Part shown: positions 23,523-35,889 of the stretch, one piece after another | Numbering within the stretch: position 1 is the stretch's first letter | Layout of the letters: every line of letters begins with the position of its first letter | NCBI GenBank assembly: GCA_036785705.1 | Contig: JAWUZG010000136.1 | Coordinates: 1,860,001-1,924,000, forward strand | DNA length: 64,000 nt | Direction of reading: 5' to 3' | Origin: Acanthornis magna | Taxonomy: Eukaryota > Chordata > Aves > Passeriformes > Acanthizidae | The notes under the pieces: generated by a model | Seen by the model: only the letters and a program-made list of their open reading frames with translations | Database searches by the model: none | What the model was told of the DNA's origin: nothing | Made by a program: the position numbers and the translations under genes

Positions 23523-23526
23523 GTGG

Positions 23527-25240
23527 GACAGACCAAGGACCAATCTGCCTGGAGCAGTTCAAGTGCAGTTTAAGGGCAGCTGGTCCACACAAAAGTAGGA
23601 GGAGAGGAAAGATAAAGTCCAGTGCCAAAGGAATTTGGGGTTCTGTATATGTCAAAAAGTAAAACTACTCAGACTTATGAAACTTACTCTAGCATTCACT
23701 GAACTAAAAAGTGAATTCTCACTAACAAGTGAATTCTCACTAACTTTACATGGGCATGGTGCCTTCCAAGCAAAAAATGAGAATAAGTGAATTGATATTT
23801 TCATTTAAAATCTTTGCATGTGTGTATAAAAACTGGACTAAACATTCAGGTTCCTGAGATCTGTTTGATGGACGTTATCTCAGAGTTTTACTTCATTCCT
23901 CTCTATGACTTCTTACATGACTATCTCATTTCTCTTGGAGAAAGACATCCCACTTTTTCCTTCTGCCTCCTCCCTGCAATCTGTAAAGGATAGTAGGTGA
24001 AAATTAGAAGGGGTAAAAACCACCCAAAAAGGACGTGTCAAAGAATGGCTGTGGACCTGCTCGTGCAGGTGTCATACAACAATGGCATCCATCTGTGCAC
24101 CAGGGGCTGAAACAAGAGTAAAAAATTCTTTTAGCCCATCTCATGTCATCTCCCAGGGGTTTCAAGTCAGTGCAGACCCACTCTGCTGCTTCTCTGCAGC
24201 ATTATATTCACTGAGATAAATAATGTACAGCAGAAAGCTATTTCCTCTGCACTTGAGCAATGATTTTAGTCAGATCTCAGCTCGTTGGGGCTGATTTAAT
24301 CCAAGATACAAACAAGAGCAAAGGTTTTATTACCGAGTATCAAACATTTCAGTCCCATCTGCAGTGGCAGTTAAAGGGCTGTCTCACAGACAATGGGGGA
24401 AAAGGGTAAAAAGCTCACTGTCAATTTGGATACTGTCTATTCATATCCCAGTTCTAGCAAACCAAAGCAAGATGAATATTTGAACTGTTTGCAAACACAA
24501 ATGATGTTGAACAGGGTAAGTGCATCTCCATTTATTATGCAGGGAACTTAAGAAGGCAGGATATATTTATGGTTAATAGAATATCCACCTCAAGCTATAC
24601 CAACATGGCTTTTGTTTTGATAAAAGTTGTCCTTGAGGAGCCACACACGAACTTCTCAGCTTTTGCAAGAATCAATATCCATATTATGGTTAGCTCAGTA
24701 TGGGTTTGGGTTGCCAGCTGACTTTTAACCTGATGATTCTACATCTTTACGGGGTGAGTGAAACCACAAAAGCTGAGAACAGAAGTCTTCTACCTTCTTT
24801 TTCCAACTGTTAAAAAGCTGCATAGAGGTGTACAAGATCATGGAGTAACACAAAGTGCCCCTTTTTTGCCTTTCTTGTAGAAGAAACTGGCCTAAAATTA
24901 AAAATAAATTTCATCACAGGATATCCAAACAGATATAAGTACTGACAAGCAATTTGTCAGCATCTATAAAAGAGAAATAGTGCAACAGCATCACGGTCTT
25001 TGCTCCGTTTTTGAAGTCTAGGATTTACTTCAATTTGTGTCTTCAAAGAAAGTGAAAAGGCTGAAACCTGAGCTAAAAAATTGGTAGGTCCAAACTATAC
25101 AATTGAGAGCTGAATTTTGAAAGTATCATGAATCCAGACTAATGAGGATCCATGTTTTTGGATCTAGACAGCAAAAAGGTCACTCCTGACCTGAATCCAG
25201 AGTTGCAGGAACAGAATCAGATGAGTCTGTTTAGTTTATT
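23527..25240. other. Unique noncoding sequence with a short tandem duplication
   Basis: No gene recognised. An 18-bp unit (AGTGAATTCTCACTAACA) at 23710-23727 is repeated at 23728-23745 with one difference. Confidence 0.55.
23710..23745. repeat. Two-copy 18-bp tandem repeat
   Basis: Adjacent copies of AGTGAATTCTCACTAAC plus one base, differing only at the last base. Likely replication slippage. Confidence 0.85.
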
Positions 25241-25278
25241 CATATATATATATATATACACACACACACATATATATT
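25241..25278. repeat. (TA)n(CA)n dinucleotide microsatellite
   Basis: A compound run: nine TA-type units, then about six CA units, then four TA units. A likely length polymorphism. Confidence 0.95.
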
Positions 25279-28200
25279 TCTCTTTGTTTCTCTTCTCACA
25301 TGACTAAACTCATAACATGGGATCACATTCAGCTGGTAGACTTGATGGAAGAAGATGATAAAGAACAAAAATTTACCATTAGTTTTGCAAGCTCATTATC
25401 AGGGCTAAAACAAAAAAAACAACAAACTGTTTGTCACCTCCCAGTGGTCTCAGGGAATTCTAAAGGATAAATCAAGGACATAAAAATCAAAGCATCAGTG
25501 ATTCTGCTGGAATATGCTTGAACCTATTTAATAGCTCTTGCAAAATGGGTTGAGGAGGAAAAACAGTCATTCTGAAGCAAAGTGAAGGGATGAACAAACA
25601 AAATCACCACCAGAAAGTCCTAAATAGCCTTTACTATTACCATAGCAGCAATAGTGCTATTAAATAAATACAGTCTTCTGTGGATATTCATATTTAAAGT
25701 AGTCAATATCCAGTATTTTTTAACCTGCTCCATATCTCTTTATTGCCTTTCTAGTTGGAGAGAAAAAAAGCATTAAAAACTGACTCATATTCGGATGACC
25801 AATTTCAGATAGTTATAGCCACACAAATGAGAGGGCCATGACCAGGGAGCAACTCTGCAGAAAAGGAGAGAATAAAATGTTGCTCTCTACTGTCTCTTTA
25901 TCAGTCCTCTTAAACAGATGATAAATTTAAGTTCTTCTCGGGATTACAAAATAAAACCCCCAAGTGTCATAACACACAATTGGACATTAAAAATTTGCAT
26001 GCAGAGGAACAATGTGAAAAACAACAAACACAAATAAACACATTCTGGAAAATTGTAGGTAATGCAGGATAGTCTGGATGGTGCAATATGTTTTTATGGT
26101 CTCAGAGAGGAGGACAGAGTGAGGGTAATGGCAAGAATAGGTGGTTTCAGAACAGATGTTAGAGTTCAATCCAGCTCCATCTGAACTTCACATGCTTCAG
26201 CAGACAGAAACAAAAATGCTTTAGGATGAGAATGTGCAAACCACCATGCTGTTTTCAGTTGGACCATTTATGTCATTAATGTTTTGCTAAGATCACAAAT
26301 AGTTTTGGGTTCTGGACTGAGCGGAGAATCACTATGATGCCATCTGAGATCCTGAAGGCAGCAGTCCCAAAAGAGATGGACATTAATCCAAGTGAAATGG
26401 ACTACAAAATACAAAATTAATTGACAGCTGTTCACCTTTCATTAGAGTGCAGACAAAATTTTCCAACTGGTGTTTAATTTCACCAGACAAATTGTTCATG
26501 CAGCTTCTCCTCAGTATAGCAGAGACAGAGCAAATGAGCTAAAAGCCAACGAAATTCTTCCAAACACTCTGGAACACACCCTAGCTGGTAAACTACAAAA
26601 AATACTGTATGAAAACACCACTTTTTCTAGAAATATATCATCACCAGCCTTATTTTTTTTCTCAAAGACAAAGTTTTAATGTGAGTTTATTTTTTGAGTT
26701 ACATGCACACATATTTTACCACCACAGAGTATAGGGACAACACTGTTGACAAGTAAAAAGATAAGTCCAAGTTAGGAAGTTACATCATTGCCTGAATCTG
26801 TTTTATTTGGAATCCCAAGTGCTTAAGCAGGGCAGTAAAAAGAAGAGGAAAGTTGCTCTTGTGGGCTCAATTCTTAGTTGCAATCCTCTTAGATTTTTAT
26901 TTTTTTAATATTGATTTTTTTTTTTTTATCTACAGTGAAATGAACTTTTAAGATGATGGTGCTGAAAGGCAATGTTTTCCTGCAATTAGCTGAAACTGTT
27001 AACAGCATAAAAGTCTGTTAGGAGGGATTCAATTCAAACATGGGCATGAAATGGTTTAGGAGTGACTTTAAGTTCCCTTAGGGTAAATTGGAATTTGTAA
27101 AGCCATCATCCTCTTTCATATTTGGTGTTCAAACATTTGATAACACTATGAAAAATGCCTCTTTATGGTGGAGAGTCCTGGAAGGAAATACCCTGTAGAT
27201 AATTTCTTTCTGGGCCTCTCTGTTGCTGTATCAGCCTTGAGAAGGAGCCGCAGGCTGGAGGCACAGCAGGACAGAGTGGTCGCTGCTTCAGGATGTGGTG
27301 ACTGAAGCCAAATTTGCAGAATTCAAGCCCCCAAAACTCCAGGTTTTACAACAGGATGTACAGGTTAGAGGGACTGTGACACGAGGGTATGTTGTCTTTC
27401 TTTTCCCTCTTCCTTTCCTTCCCTTCCTTCCTCCCCAGCACAGAACTCAATGAGGTCTTAATTTCGCTTAGATTTCTGTTTGCTAATAGTGTATTAATTA
27501 TACCTCATCAAGTAGAAAAAAAATTAATAATGATGTATCTACAAAAAATGCTGAAAAACTTTTTTTCTCCCCTTCCGTCTTGTTTGTTCCATTATTTATA
27601 GCTCTGCTGTACAGAGCAGAAACCCAGCATTAAAGCCTGAATTTAATCTTCACTCTGTATTGACCAGATGGATTTAAATTAGGAAAAAAAACCAAACAAA
27701 CCCAACCAAACAAAAAAAAACAACCCTAACTTATTTTCTATGAAGTAAGGCTTTATTTTCCTCATTTCAAGCACTGAATCTCCAAACCAGGATGCAGTTT
27801 TTGAGAGTAGTAAGTAAGAATTATGAGATGGAAGAAAGTTATGCAAAGACAGGGAGAGATAACTAAATGTTTACTGGAAGAGTCTAAAAACTTTGTGTTG
27901 AAGGAATATATAAGAAACAAGAAAAGATAACAAATAAGAAAACTTAAGAAACTCACCCTGTTCTTGACAATAGAACTCTTTTCTAAAATATGTGTGCCTA
28001 CACTGAGATATTTTCTCAGAGGTAAATCCTTAAAGGAGGTAAGACATTTCTTAACCCTGATGAATTTAAAGCCAGAAGATCAGGAAAGGTGACAGAGTCG
28101 ATGTCAGCTAACTAGCCGAGGTGATACACAGTGCCTGGTCTCCTGCAGGAATGGAGCATTTGGATGTAAAGAAAATCTTAACCTATTTTGCAGAGAAGAG

Positions 28201-30198
28201 GATTAAAATTGAGGCCAATTTTGCTGCCAACTAAAAAGTACAGAATCTTTTAAAAGACAGGATCTTTTCCAAATCCAAAGCACATATAGAAGCTTCTCTA
28301 CAGGAAAAGATTAATAAGAAGAACCCTGTTATCTACATTCCATACAAAAGGAAGAGTGGCTCACTCATTAGTTGTGAAGGAATAAGTCACAATATATGCA
28401 ATACTTAATGTGTCTAGCAGTCAGTCTGGAAAGGACATTTTTAGTATCTCATCACAGATTTTCTGCAATGAAGTACATTGACACATTTACTTGTGCAGGC
28501 AATATCCTGGGCAACAAAGAAAACAAACAGCAGACAGGATAAACGAGAACCAAGTTCAGATCCAAAAAATATGCCTACAATAATGAACGCTGTACTTGAA
28601 ATATATTAATTTGAAGGACTCCTTTACAGGATACTAGAAAGAAAATATTGGAGAACTGTACCAAATTAGTAACATTTAAAGGCTTATTGTTTATTTTGTG
28701 ATATGTATGCATATTTGAAAGACCTCACATGTAATAGTTATTACATAAGAATGTACGTTATATGAAAGATCCAAACATACATCTCCAAAAAGATGGAGAT
28801 TGTGGAGTCTCCCCCCTTCAAGATGATCATTAAGGGCAATGATTCCACTGCAATAAACTTTGTAGCTTCCACAGTTTTCAAGATCTCGTATCTGTACAAG
28901 TAATGTTGAAAGAAGCAATGAACAATTGTGCCGTACAATGTAATTTTTACTTCTCAGTCACTTCCAGCTGTGTAATGATTGTCAATTGAGTACCAATGCA
29001 TAGAAGAGGTACTTGGCAGCACTGCCAACTCAAAACCATGGTATTCTTTTCAGATTTGCTGTTTTAACACTGAGGGCTGAGCATGTTTTTTTCTACCAAT
29101 GACAAATCAGACTTTTCAGAAAAATCTGAGTTATAAAGGAAGACCACTGAGATTGTTTAAGCCACAAAACAAAGCCATCAAGGCAAGAAGACAAGGTAAA
29201 GAATAAAAAAATAATTTTAAAAAGCCTAAATGAAAAAAAAAAAAAGAGATACAGCTCAAAAGAAGAAAATTGGTAAAACATGGCTTAAAGCAGAAGAAAA
29301 GTAGCAAAAGCGTGAACAGATTTTTGAACTGCAAGGATTTAGAAAAACCAAAAGAGCCTGATTTGATACTTTAAGATGGAAAAGGCAAACCTTTCCAGTG
29401 GTTCATAATACAGATTTTGCTTCTGCTGTAAATCTGATCTTTGCCTGAAGCAGGGTCCAGATTGTCAAAGCCAGGGGAAAAAAGGGAATAAAAAGGTGGA
29501 GGAATTAAGGCTCTACATTTCAGAGCATTTCAAAGCAGTGCTAGTCATTTCCTTGCCACAAAGTGCTTCTGTCAGCACCCTCTGCTTCTGTCACAGAAAC
29601 CCTACCAGAGCCCAAACAAGCGTGTAACACACACTTTTTCATATATTCATACATATTTTATAATCTCATATAATTGATATAGGTTTAATTAGAGAATAGC
29701 CTTCTCTAATATATAAAAACCCTTAATTGCTATGGAACACAATCCAGAATTCATGAATCTCCTACTGAGTAATTCATTTAGCAAACTTCTCAAATCTATT
29801 TATTATGTAATAAATGTTTAGAAACTCCTTATAAAATATTATCAAGATTTAGGTGAAATAAGCACTTCCTTAGGACAGCAATGCAAACACAGCACTTCTT
29901 GTGTAGAAATTTCAGATCTTAAAAAAAACCCCCAAAACACTAAGAAAAATGGAATGTGTAGAATGGAGGCCACTTCTGGGGCAGGGCAGGGTGGGGTGAA
30001 GAAATGTAAAATCTGAAGGATTCATTGCAATGATGGGATTTACAAGCCCTATCTTGTGAGGCTCTTCCCTATTTCCTCCCCAGTCCTCCATCTGTCCTTT
30101 CAATTCCCTTCTTCTTTCCACAATGAAATGAGAAAATGTGGCTGCTCTGCTGGAGATTTGGAGGATGCTTTCATTGATTTTGATAATTTTACTGTTCG
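25279..30198. other. Unique noncoding sequence, AT-rich
   Basis: Almost 5 kb without a recognisable gene. It includes a CCTT-rich pyrimidine run at 27401-27440 and a small A/C-rich tract at 27682-27726. Frames are under 80 codons except those overlapping the next CR1. Confidence 0.5.
27682..27726. repeat. Short A/C-rich tract
   Basis: About 45 bases of A runs broken by single to triple C. A small version of the tracts at 10.9 and 47.2 kb. Confidence 0.8.
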
Positions 30199-30410
30199 TA
30201 GAATCTTGGAATGGTTTGGGTTGGAAGGAACCTTGAAGTCCATTTCATTCCAACCCCTGCCATGGGCAGGGACACCTTCCACTATCCCAGGTTGCTCCAA
30301 GCCCTGTCCAGCCTGGCCTTGGACACTGCCAAGGATGAGGCAAACTGTGCCAGGGCCTCACCACCCTCACAGGCAAGAAATTCTAGCCTACACCTGCCCT
30401 CTGTCAGTCA
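30199..30410 (-). mobile_element. CR1 LINE 3' end
   Basis: Antisense copy of the avian CR1 3' end. It contains GAATGGTTTGGGTTGGAAGG, CCTGCCATGGGCAGGGACAC, CCAGCCTGGCCTTGGACACT, GTGCCAGGGCCTCACCACCC and finally CACCTGCCCTCTGTCAGT. Compared with the remembered consensus it lacks a short block before GTGCCAGGG and another after AAGAAATTCT. The 8-mer tail is nearly gone. It is 5'-truncated and dead. The 179-codon plus-strand frame 30056-30595 runs antisense through it and is not a gene. Confidence 0.95.
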
Positions 30411-30600
30411 CTGTGAGTGACTCCAGGATCAAATTCCCTCTTGTCTACTCTCACAATGCTGTTTCCCTCAAAACAAAACTAAAGAAAACAAAACATACAG
30501 CTTCACACACAAATGCGCTCTCACACAGAGATAAAAAAGCAACCAAACACTTCTTGAAATATTTGCTCATTCTCTGGAAAATTCTGAAAACTTAGAAATG

Positions 30601-30648
30601 GTAAGTCAGAAACAAATACCTTTTGTAAGTCAGAAAGAAACACCTTTT
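30601..30648. repeat. Two-copy 24-bp tandem repeat
   Basis: Units at 30601-30624 and 30625-30648 begin GTAAGTCAGAAA and end CCTTTT, with two differences between them. Confidence 0.85.
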
Positions 30649-32036
30649 CCAAGCAAAATTTACAGACATACTTAAAACGAACACAGGAATTTTCTAGTCA
30701 GCAAAATACTATGGAAATGGCCAAGTATCTGAAATTGTAATGAAGGCTGGCAAAGCCTGCTTTAAAAAAGCACATTCACTAACCCATGTGTAGGTTACCT
30801 TTCTTTTCTTTCTGAAATTACTATATTAAAGTAATGTCATTTACAAGACTTTGAAAAAGCCGAAAATCTATTAAGATATGAATAATAAATCTTACTTTGT
30901 CACCATTTCCTGTAATACAGAATAGAGCTGCTTTCAGAAGAAAATGTGAAGTCATAAAGTTCTGTTTCTGACAATGATCTGAGGGTAGTTTGAGATTAGT
31001 TTGCGGAGATGTGACATATAGCTTTGAATTACACATACGGCAATTTAGTGCTTCAATTTACTTGAGCTCTATAGTACAGTGATTCCATAGTCATTGTTTC
31101 AAGGAAAAAAAAGAGGAAATATATATATATACTTTTTTTAATGATGGATGAAGTCACATTGGGAATTTAATACTTGTTCAAGGAAATACCCTGCCAAATT
31201 ATAAATCCTAACGAGAGACAGAAGAAGAACTAAAGGAGCAGGCCCAAAATTCTCTCAAGATTCCTTCATTTTTGTAGAGAAGTGATTCGGCTTGCTTTGA
31301 TGAATTCCTAATGTAGTGTGGAAATGGGTTTACCAGACACAGAGCGAGCACATCATCTGGTTACCTGCCAAGGAACGTAAAGATCACTGGGAATCCCATT
31401 CAATGTCGATTTACAAGTCCCAGTGAAACTAAACGCCTGTTAGCTTAAAGGGTCAAATAAGCGAGCAGTGTCAACAAGATCCCAATTATTTTCATCCCTG
31501 TATGAACTCACTCCTGAATTCCTTTTGTTCTCTGTGTGTGCCCTGGCCTGAACAGGTATTAGTTAATCCCTGCTGATTGTAGTGCAAACAATCCGACTAA
31601 TGGAGGGGGATTGTCAGTAGGATAAGAAGACTCTAACCTCGAGTTGTCGTTTCAAAGCACGTCTGGGTCAATCGTTTTCAAAAGCCCTTTATCACCTGGT
31701 GGCTGTGAGGTGATGTGAATGAATAACAATGGGTAAATCCTCTCTCTCAAACACAACTCATGCTTGTCAGAAGGAAGGATAAGGAGGTTTATTTTAAAGA
31801 GTTGTATGTGATCAACTTCCCAGAGCTCGAGGGTACTTGGAAAATTTAGAGGATGGAAAATATACTTGAATCTGCTGTGCTTTTACAAAACACGGCCATG
31901 TTCCTATTTCTAAATCTGTTTGCATGCTTCATGGCTCTGCTGCACCGCTCCACCTGTGAGCTGAAGGATGTCAGCTTGACATCAGGCATTGAAGACAGTT
32001 CCTGCTCACCTTGGTGAAATGTGTTCAGAGGCCTCC
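30649..32036. other. Unique noncoding sequence
   Basis: No gene recognised. The part at 31300-31760 carries scattered CpGs and homeodomain-type TAAT words and is a candidate conserved noncoding element. Confidence 0.5.
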
Positions 32037-32040
32037 CTAG

Positions 32041-32606
32041 TGTTGGAAAATATACCAGTTAAAAAATTTGTATAACTTTAGTCAAAGGTTTTGTTTGTCT
32101 TTACCCCGGGAAAAGGAACTTTAAGTTTCTTTCCAGGGCATTCAGGTGAGGTCTGATGAACTCAACATATCAACAGACTGGGAATAGTCCAAAATATAAA
32201 GGGCCATGAACAGAACATCAGCTCCAAACCTCACCGTTGGCGGGTTAGAGACACCTGGTCCGGGGAAAAGAGAGATAAGAAAGAAGACCTAATTAACATC
32301 AGAGGCAAGGAGATTTGGATCCGACGGGAAACTGAGCACTGGGGGTTACTCAACTCCGGACCAGTGAACTTTGAAACAGTGCATCTCTATGGGTTTTGAC
32401 TGTATGAAGTTTGGGGAAAATCCTGTAAAATCCGTGTGTCATGGAATGATTCTCTCTGCACTCCTGGGCTGTGTGTGGATGAGGTGATTTCTGTGGCACA
32501 CCCTGGCCAGAACAATGTCCTGGCCAAATAATAAAGTAATGCCTTGACTCTCTAACATTAAAAATGTTATTGGAGGGTTTTTGTTTTTCCCACAGTTTCG
32601 GTGACA
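32041..32606 (+). mobile_element. Solo LTR, family A copy 2 (566 bp)
   Basis: It starts TGTTGGAAAATATACC and ends TTTCGGTGACA. A perfect 4-bp duplication, CTAG, flanks it at 32037-32040 and 32607-32610. It belongs to the same family as 22909-23522 but lies in the opposite orientation and is about 50 bp shorter, the difference being in the U3-like middle. A TATAAA at 32195-32200 may be the promoter and AATAAA at 32530-32535 the polyadenylation signal. There is no internal retroviral sequence. Confidence 0.93.
32530..32535 (+). promoter_or_regulatory. LTR polyadenylation signal AATAAA
   Basis: Lies 71 bases before the LTR end and is conserved in position in the sister copy. Confidence 0.65.
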
Positions 32607-32610
32607 CTAG

Positions 32611-35315
32611 CATGGAGAAGAGAGAAAAGAGGATAGGCAGGGAGAAATGACTAAAGCTCATCTTGCTCTTGCCACAGATTGCTTGTGCCTCATGGGGTTC
32701 GACTAATTTTACATCTGTCGCATGTATTAATATCTACATTTCAGTAGGTTGGTTCCAGGTGAAAGAGGTAACTAAGAAACCAGGCTGTGGTTGACTCTAT
32801 GAAACCATGACTCTAAAAACTGTATGAGAAAAATCAGTCCCCTCAGAAATAGGAATAAAATAATATTCCAGCAGTTAAAAAAGTCAGCTAGAAATAACTA
32901 ACAGGAAACATGAAGCACAGAGGGAGCCTTTTTTGTTTTCCTGTCTCAGAGAGGGCTGCCAGGACAGGTTTCCTTTTTATAAAGGGTTTGTTGTGATGCT
33001 GTGTAAAGCTGTGCCAATACCTCATCGGACTGAGGTGCCATCTCACCTAGAAATCTAGTGAGACTTGTCAACTCACTTCTCAGGACAGGCAGTTTTGAAA
33101 ACAAACAGAACACCTTTATCAGTTGTTTGAATTTTCAGGTTTATGAAATAGAAAACATGTTTGAAGCTAAGCATACTCAGTCTGCAGGTTTGGACTTTCT
33201 GTTGGAGTGCTCCAGAGTTGGCCTCTGGTTGTTCCACACCTCAGGCAGTTTTCTGTAGAAAAGGGATAAAAATATTTCTCAACATCCCTGGGATTTTGTA
33301 TGTATCACCTCTTGTGCAAAGGTCCGAATACGAGGCATTACATGGCGTGCAAGAAACCTAATTTGTATGTGTTTACTTGTGCTATACAGACTTTTCAAAT
33401 AGAGGACTGATTTATTTAATTAAAAAAATGTGGGCGTGATGAAGTGGTATCATTTTATGCACATGTGTTGCGCCATTACACAGTGTTATACTTTTGGCTT
33501 GTAGGATGTATTCATGCATGCTTAGCTTCTGATTTTTTTAATGAGTACCCTTCCTTAAGGTTGATGGTTATTCATATATTTTCCACCACAGAGCAGCCTA
33601 AACTGAATTTAGAACACTTGGAAAAATCAGCTGCCTAATTATTAAAACAACTCACTTGTTTTTATCTGTTCTAACCTCTTTAATGCTGAAGGCAAATGTT
33701 CCCTGTGCTTCCATGGGAGCAGAGTTAAAATTCAGAAGAGCACACTGGAAAAATTCCACTCCATTTGGGTGTTGTTCTACAATATCTTTGTCACATACCA
33801 AATGGATTTATGCTGTGTACAACATGCATTATACAACCTCCATGTACTGCAGGGTCACCGGTGATATAACTTGGGGGAAAGAAAAAGTTTAGGGAAGTCA
33901 GCAGAACAAAAAGACAGGGAAAAGATTCAAATGGCACAGGTTGGCTGGAGTCACAACATCATTTTGAGAAGCCTTTAGCAGAGTGGCAATTCATCTTCAT
34001 ACCAGGGTGCTTGGAAGCAAATAATTTTATTTTCTCTGCTTTTGATAGTGGTGTCGATGCAGCATGTAGCTGTTCATTTACCCCCAAGTCTGATCACATT
34101 GCCCACAGGCGAGAAAACAAGCTCCAGGATCTCTCCGCACCCAGAGGATTGATTCCTGTCAATAAGACCAGCATGACAAAATATACAAAGTGCTAATCTT
34201 TGAGTTAGAAAGTTCAAAAGAGGTTAAAGGCTAAATGGAACATGAATAAGCTATTTTTTCCCCACTCCCTTGACCTATGTTGTCAGAGTTCCACAGATCT
34301 CTAATACAAGAGCTACATGTCCTCTAACTGAGCTGTGAATCTCAGCATCCATCAATAACAACATTCAACAATATTGAATATTCAATAAGAATATGAGAGA
34401 AAAGCTGAAGCAGGTTCTAATACTTCATGGCCTGTACATTAACCTGTAAATTATCACATAGGACCCTTCCAGTAAAAAGTTGTCCTTATTATAACTAGCT
34501 GTATAAAAAATAAAAGTTTCTGTCAAGATCAATTTCCATTTATTTGCATCTGATCCTTTATGTATTTTACATGGTGATAAGAAGTAGGCCTGCTATTCAC
34601 ACATTTGATGCTCAAATACGTAACATTAACTGAAATTCTTTAATGCTGTTGTACATGTGACACTTCTGAAGGAAATATATGTATGTACTGGGAGAAACAA
34701 CAGGGATCAAAATACATTTGAATTTCTGTTTTGATTTATGAACCTTTGTCTACCAGAGCAGTCCCACAGGTACTTATTAATCCATGGCTAATGTGAGAAA
34801 TCAAATATTATGTACAAGTGAAATGGGAATTTGCAGTGATTTTCAGCCATATACAAATATACACTTCATTAACTGTGACCTGCATTTATTTCAAGGGGAC
34901 CAAGAAAACACAGTTTATGCAAAGCACCTCCCTTCTACAACTTTCACCATTAATTTCAGAAAGACTGTGGCTGATGGGAAAATCAAAGATTTGCAATAGC
35001 AGATGTCCTCTTTTCTATTTTCTCTGCATAGGGAAATGTGTATGAAGTTGATATCATGTCTATGTTAGATTTCAAGTTTTGCAGTCAGCTTCCTGACCAA
35101 ATAGACTGAACTGCTGCTACTCATCACCAGATGGAGAAGGGAAAGAAATACCTCAAGTTTCCCCTGCAGTAGAGAGTGATGCACATGTGAGTGCATCTTT
35201 TCTGCATATGTTTGTCCTTCCAGGAAGAAATCAGCAAGGTTCTGGTGTGGTACCCATCCTAGGTTACCTAGAAGGTGTAACCAAAAATAAGTATTCTATT
35301 ACCATCTCCATAAGC
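32611..35315. other. Unique noncoding sequence
   Basis: No gene or repeat recognised. Short chance frames only. Confidence 0.5.
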
Positions 35316-35889
35316 TGTTAAAACAGGTGGGGCAGTGTTCTTTTTGTTGAGCATGACTCAGCCCTGATAACACCATCGGGGCTATCTCTGCTCATGGCCA
35401 TCGAGGGCTCCAGGAGTGACTCACAGATTCCATCAGCCATTGGGAGATGCCCTGCCCAGAGGGGAGGAGCTGAACATTCCTACCTGCTTATAAACTGAGA
35501 CTCTAGAATACCAGGGTACCTTTTTTCTGGATTCCCAGAGGAGAAGAGCTCAAGAGCCACTGCTGGATCTCCGGAGACCGACGAGACCTTTCCACAAGAT
35601 CACGACTTCAACAAGACCACATCCATCACTCCAACAGGACTGCAGCCATAATTTTTAACTGGACTGCCAGCACCACCCTAACAGGGTGGCAGGTTGTAGT
35701 CTGGCTTTGCCTATTTAAATCGTTGTTTCTGTATTATTGCCTTGTTCTAAATATTAGTGTAGAGCTGTTATTCCTTTCCCCATATCTTTGTCTGAAAGGC
35801 CTTGATTCCAAAGCTATAATAATTCGGGGGGAAGGGGTTCACATTCTCTATTCTAAGGAAGGTTCCCACCTGCCTTCCAAACCAAGACA
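35316..35889 (+). mobile_element. Solo LTR, ERVL-like (about 574 bp)
   Basis: It begins TGTTAAAACAGGTGGGG and ends ACCAAGACA. The middle holds a TATAAA at 35489-35494 and a GC-richer leader. The right part, with CCTTGTTCTAAATATTAG, GTGTAGAGCTGTTATTCC and CTATAATAATTCGG, resembles abundant songbird ERVL-type LTRs. No target-site duplication matches (TAAGC on the left, ATACC on the right), so the left limit is less certain or the flanks have decayed. No AATAAA was found. The protein frames inside it are shadows. Confidence 0.7.

Noticed and set aside
30056..30595. 179-codon plus-strand frame
   Set aside because: Its middle is the antisense of the CR1 3' end. Flanks have no domain.
34372..34387. 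16-bp perfect palindrome in AT-rich DNA
   Set aside because: About one such palindrome is expected by chance in 64 kb, so it is not notable.
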